Assembly (NCBI GenBank): GCA_035048815.1
Contig: JAUCBN010000034.1
Location: 11,324,737-11,388,736 of the forward strand
Direction: 5' to 3'
Origin: Abelmoschus esculentus
Lineage: Eukaryota; Streptophyta; Magnoliopsida; Malvales; Malvaceae
DNA: 64,000 nt
The notes beneath the pieces are model-generated. The model ran no database searches and was not told the DNA's origin. It worked only from the letters and a program-made list of their open reading frames with translations. How positions within the stretch are numbered: the stretch's first letter is position 1; the number at the start of each line of letters is the position of its first letter. This document shows, in pieces, positions 59,235-64,000 of the stretch. A program made the position numbers and the translations under genes.

Positions 59235-61872
59235 TTAGTCACTAAACACATCATCGTCGGCTTCCTTGGTGATCTTTTTACTAAATTCAGCATCTACATT
59301 TCTCTTCGAACCGGCACCATTGCTTCTACCAATCCTATCCAGCTTCCTAGAAGCATTATCTGCATAAGAAGCATCACTCTCATAATAATCGACCATATTT
59401 TTCTCATTTCCCTTCGTGGCATAAAATCCATCCTCTTCATCACTGCTGCTCCTGAAAATTTTACTATGATTTGATGCTCTGAAATCATGATCTTTCTCAG
59501 CATCAGATTCCAGCATTGCATTGTCAAGGTCACTCAACATACTTTCTATCTCAGAATCTTCTTCTGCCATTGCTTGCCTATAATTACCTCCAGTGTTTCT
59601 CCCTACACCTGCATTGCTGTTCCACCTTCCAACCTTATCTTGCTTCCGTTTTCCTACCATAGTTCTCTTGGTCTCAAAAACTTCTTCAGAATCATTGTCA
59701 TCATCACTTTCGACCTCACTCACATCACCATCACTACCCTGATCCAATTCAGCAGCATCAGCAAGAGTTTCTTCATATTCATCATCAATACCAGAAATCT
59801 TCTTGTTTCCTCGTGTATCTTTCCAACCCCTTGACCCTCTAACCTCGTCATCAGAGTAATAATTTCTATGGTTATCGAATCTCCCAGGCCTTCCTCCAAA
59901 TGCTTGTCTATTCCAGTATCTAATTCTCCCAATCTCTACTTTTTCTTCTTCTTCCCCTTCAGCCCATTCTTGATCAGCTGCATGCTCAATATCAGCTATG
60001 AATCTATCAAGCTCCTCCTGATCACTCTCTGCAGGAGCTTCTTCATGTTCCAAAAACATTGGCTTAGGTTCTACAGTAGCCGTCTGGTCACCACGAAAGA
60101 CATATGGGCTGCCTTCCTTCTCATCAATTGCATTGAAGAATGTTGAAGCAACTCTCTGAATACTGGCCATTGCAACTGGATCTTCAGGGTTAATACCTTT
60201 CCGCCGAAGTTCCTGTTCTATCTTCTTTATGTTTAGCTTCTGAGCTTCAAGTGCTTGTTCAAATCTGGCCTTGAATAATGCCTGCATTTACAACAAGGAA
60301 TATATAATTAAACACTTATATATAAAAAGCCTAAGCCAGATATAATACAGATGCAAACAATATTGTGTAGTAAGGACCGTAACAAACTTATTTACCTTCC
60401 TTTTAGTAAGAGTATTAATGGGAATCAGATTTTTTGGTTGGCGGTAGTTCCTTCCACGGAACATGATAATTGTTTTTACATTATGTATGTTAATGACGAT
60501 TCCACCACTCAGTCTTGCAAGCATGGTTGCCATTTCCTTGATCTTTTCTTTGGGGAAGTTGTCACAACAAACTTGCACGGTCTCGTGAAACTTCCAATGG
60601 AGATGCATATTTTGGACAACTCCTCCAAAGACCCCACGGACTCCAACCGGAACATAATTTTTGTTCCTGAAACCTATCTTCTTAAATGCTTGAAGCTGCT
60701 CAGTGGTCAATAGCTCCGGATCATGCACAGAAGGCGGCAGCTCTGGCAGCTCATACTTCTTAAGTTTTTGTAATAGTAATGCCACTTTCTTCTTAGCCTG
60801 TGTTGGTTATACGAATCATATGCTGATTGAGTTATTGTCGGAAAACCAATAATAGACAACCCAAGCAAACTACCATAACTTGGAATTCCTTTTTTTCAGC
60901 TAAAAATTGCCATTTCTCAACAACAGTAAAGCACCATTCTAACAACCCTCTAGAAACAATAAAAATAACACAAGAGAACACTCAAACTCTCTGTCTGAAT
61001 GATTGTTTGACCTCAATTAAAACTTCCTTCAAAATAAATCAACCAAGTTACACTACAGACAAACATCAAACAAAAGAATCAAAGCAAGAAATAGTTCAAC
61101 GTTGGTTATCAATGGCACAATAACTTACTCTTTTAAGGTTGTAAATAAGCCTCTCTTCATCAGTCATAAGCTTCTTCTTAATTTTCTTAGCCCTCCGGAT
61201 TTCTCTAGCCGTTTTACCGGACTCCTTTTGCATTCGTCTTTCAACCTTGCTTCGCATACTCCTCCCTCTTGAAGTCGACATCATCCGACAGCATCCATTA
61301 AAGGGATTAGTAAAGGATTGAAGTGATGCAAACTTATCTCCAAAACATCCATCGATTTGAATCACATTGCTCGAGACTGGTGGGGGAGTAATTTCCTTAA
61401 ATACCACAACAATCCTGCATTTTAATTAAACTAAAATGCTCAAACAAATAAATAGAAGATAAAGCTTATTAAACATCCCACCCAAGAAAGCAACCCACCA
61501 CCACCACCACCGGAAAAAACTGATAAATCCCACTTTTTCACACTTTAAAAAAAAGGTGAAAATGACTAATTCCATCAAGAATCAAACTAAAGCAATAAAG
61601 CATACTAATAAAATCCAAGTGAATGAGGCAAAAACTAATCAAATACTCAGTTCCAATGTAAAGGAAACTGAAGAGCCAAGCTTTAAGATCAAAATTTTGA
61701 TTGATTGAAGCTAAAAAACAATAAGAAAAACGAAACCCAGAGTTTGATTTTATCTCCTACCTTCTTATTTATGTTGGAAAATAAAAAGATAAGCGTACCT
61801 GTGGGGATTTGATTGCAACAGAGAAGACAGAGTCTTCAAGCAATGTTTTTGAAGATTCCTAGCAGCAAACAT
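59235..61872 (-). CDS. CRM-domain RNA-binding protein, organelle-targeted, 602 aa
   Basis: Four exons: 61872-61799, 61414-61129, 60797-60396, 60281-59235. CRM (CRS1/YhbY) domains bind RNA; in plants they serve group II intron splicing and ribosome work in plastids and mitochondria. The first 25 residues (MFAARNLQKHCLKTLSSLLQ onward) are a basic, Ser/Leu-rich presequence typical of organelle import. A highly basic stretch (REIRRAKKIKKKL) precedes the single CRM domain at about residues 142-245. Its signature blocks are LTTEQLQAFKKIGFRNKNYV, GVRGVFGGVVQNMHLHWKFH, LSGGIVINIHNVKTIIMFRG and NYRQPKNLIP. The last 350 residues, from exon 4, are acidic and probably disordered (EEEEKVEIG, ESDDDNDSEEVF, DSEIESMLSDLD, ending DDDVFSD). 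It resembles the Arabidopsis At3g25440 group. The target RNA cannot be told from sequence. Confidence 0.9.
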
Positions 61873-61879
61873 TTAAGCT

Positions 61880-63170
61880 GACAATAAAAAGCCTCTCTTT
61901 TTTGCTTCTTCACTTCTTTGATTTCATGGGATTTGGGCAAAAATGAATCGTTAATGGTGAAGAGCTTCCAGGGTTTTGGGTTTTACTTTTTGATAAACTA
62001 CGTTTTGCATCATTCAGTTTCTACTCTATTCTGTTTTGATCACTAAAGTTTAAAAACATTCAAATTCCCCCTCAATTCACCGTAGACAAAATATTTTATT
62101 TCAGATTCATTTGATTAATCTGAAAAATGTCATTAAAATTAGACCTAAAATAAATAATGGATTTATTAATATCTATTTATAAATTTTAAATTTAATTTTA
62201 ATTTTATTTAAAATAGTATATAAAATAAAGATGAATAATTTAATCAATCAGTCAAATATATTTACCTGTGATATTTTTACTTTATTATTACTGCAGTACA
62301 TTGATTGCTTTATTTTTTTAATTCATTTCCTCATAATTATTTTAAGAATCATAGGAATTTAGTTTTTACATGCACCATTTTCCTAAGTTTTAAATTAGTT
62401 AAATTACTAGAATACATAATTAACACTTGGGATTATTTTAAGGAATCAAATGAAGTTTTAATATATACTTATGATTCGTAGAGTTGAATGATTTGATTCG
62501 ATTTAAATTTTACTTGAAATTGATATAACTCGATCCAAAATTGATGTAATTCGATTTGAATTTAATCCAATATTTGTATGATTTGATCCGGAATTTATAT
62601 CAATCTGAATTAATTCGACAATTAACCGGTTTAAACTCAAATTATATGTATAATTTAATGAGAGGATATTTTTTTAAATTTAAACCCAAAACCAGTAAAT
62701 GAGCTAATCACTGTTTATAACCATGAGTGGTTAAAAAAATTGGGGTGTTATATAATTTATTAAAACGAAATTTTTATTTTATAATTAGTAAGATATATAA
62801 TTTTTTCTTAAAAAAAATATCTTCATAGAAAAAATATTATTAACAATAAAAAATTAAATATTTTTAATTTTTCACCTTATATACACGTGATTATGTATTT
62901 TTTTTTTATTTTACGATCATTTTTTTAAAAATCTTATATAATTGTCGCCTGTCCAAAACCCTTGCCGAAACATAAATGTTATTATTGTAAGTAGAGTAAC
63001 AGGGGAGGACAGAGTTGTTGCACACCAGGTGTCTTGGCTTATATGTGTATTACTATTGGAGACGGAAATAATAAGATAGGTTTAGTTGATACGGTTTAGG
63101 ACCGATAATTGAATAACCTGAATTTGCTGGTTAGTTAAAATGATTGAATAACGGTTAACCGAATCCGATT
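61880..63170. other. Promoter of the CRM gene and AT-rich intergenic DNA
   Basis: The part next to 61872 should hold the minus-strand promoter. 62460-62640 has GATTTGAATTTAAT and AACTCGATCC words like the decayed word-rich repeats at 51490-52060. No gene is seen. Confidence 0.5.
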
Positions 63171-63556
63171 TTACACGCACTTAGCTTCAAACATATGAAA
63201 AACTATAAAACAATTATGAGATATGCCCCTCCAAATACATAAAAAAACAGCTGTAAAATGATTAATAATACTTATGTCCGACACTCGTAGGGTACAAGTT
63301 CTAGAGAAGAAACCAGGAGCAAAGGCATTTGGATGCACCTTATATACATTCAAATTTCCATCACAGCAACCCTAAAACTCCATGACTAGACAGACAGAGA
63401 ATACCAGACAGCTTTCTGTCGTGTACAAATTACAACTGAACTAAAATAGTCTGCTTAGATTGTGTTATTTCTAATATCAGAGGCTAGTAACCTTATTGAA
63501 CTCCCCGAAACATCAGTTCATGATATCATCGAAATGAATTTGTGCCTTCGAGAGAT

Positions 63557-63871
63557 TCAGTAACACGGGTTAAAGCAGAAGAAGAAACTTCTAGGTCGGT
63601 CTTCCTTGGTGGCTTTTGGAGTTTCTGCTGCATCATATCTTGCAGCCATCAATGAACTTGTACCGGGAGACTCGGGTAGCAATACAGCATTCTCTGAAGT
63701 TGTTCTCTTAGGAGACATCACAGGCTCTGGTGGCGAAACGGTCGAGAGATAGTGTAATAACATTTGTATGATCTGGCTGAAATTGGGACGAGTGTTGGGA
63801 TCTTCTTGCCAACACGATGTCACAATGGATGCCAAATCTTCAGGAAGGTCCGCAGCACTAGGCCTCACATT
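63557..63871 (-). CDS. C-terminal exon of a Raf-like serine/threonine protein kinase (partial)
   Basis: Only the last exon lies in the window. Its acceptor is GTTCCAG|AATGTGAGGCC and it encodes 104 residues plus stop, so the gene continues beyond the right edge. It holds the end of the kinase domain: NVRPSAADLPEDLASIVTSC, then WQEDPNTRPNFSQIIQMLL, with the subdomain XI Arg of the NTRP motif. A Ser/Pro-rich tail follows (LLPESPGTSSLMAARYD, ETPKATKEDRPRSFFFCFNP, ending CY). This pattern is typical of plant Raf-like MAPKKKs of the group that includes STY/HT1-type kinases. Substrate and role cannot be judged from this part. Confidence 0.85.
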   Translation of the reverse strand, partial: NVRPSAADLPEDLASIVTSCWQEDPNTRPNFSQIIQMLLHYLSTVSPPEPVMSPKRTTSENAVLLPESPGTSSLMAARYDAAETPKATKEDRPRSFFFCFNPCY

Positions 63872-64000
63872 CTGGAACAACATAGTTAAAACTTAGACAA
63901 CAATTTCTATATCAGAATTCCATAGTTTCATTTGAATAAACATAGTTGTATATCAGTTTGTTCTTGGCGAACGTGATTTTTTTTTACAGGTTTCAAGATG

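Noticed and set aside
1..64000. CRISPR array, prokaryotic operon, defence island or plasmid features
   Set aside because: The window is plant nuclear DNA with spliced genes; no regularly spaced short repeats with unique spacers were seen.

Overview
The window is nuclear DNA of a eudicot plant. The genes have many short exons with GT-AG introns, the intergenic DNA is very AT-rich, and the proteins are plant-specific or plant versions of eukaryotic families. Style and repeat content fit a Malvales genome such as cotton, but that is inference, not proof. I reconstructed exon structures by eye from splice sites and reading phase. All ten complete gene models stay in frame from ATG to stop; an eleventh gene runs off the right edge.

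Layout, left to right: a repeat-rich left end (1-2750) with a possible decayed arabinogalactan-protein fragment; a small AGP-like gene (minus, 2797-3114); an ABHD17-type alpha/beta hydrolase with a KSTD-repeat tail (minus, 4742-8404); a sieve-element-occlusion (P-protein) gene with a decapeptide-repeat N terminus (minus, 11742-14855); an ET-domain protein without bromodomain (plus, 19696-21433); proteasome subunit beta-2/PBB (plus, 23060-25393); a DUF707 membrane protein (plus, 29319-32271); a TruB-type pseudouridine synthase carrying a miniature LTR retrotransposon in its last intron (minus, 32691-37114); a p115/Uso1-like golgin with 19 coding exons (minus, 38182-44081); about 10 kb of repeat-rich, gene-poor DNA (44.4-54.8 kb) holding a decayed tRNA-Phe(GAA); a GT17 glycosyltransferase (plus, 55093-56674); a CRM-domain RNA-binding protein (minus, 59235-61872); and the last exon of a Raf-like protein kinase (minus, 63557-63871).

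The genes are unrelated housekeeping or vascular genes, with no operon-like or cluster logic. Most of the unusual structure lies in the repeats. These are a 981-bp TRIM element with 301-bp LTRs, tRNA-type primer-binding site and polypurine tract; a palindromic MITE family; a set of word-rich foldback elements whose bodies differ but whose ends share an (A/T)AGGGGTG motif; a TTTAGGG-bearing interspersed repeat found as inverted pairs at two places; an 84-bp tandem duplication whose breakpoint lies in the tRNA anticodon loop; and a C21 tract inside a 91-nt intron. I found no clearly new biochemical system.
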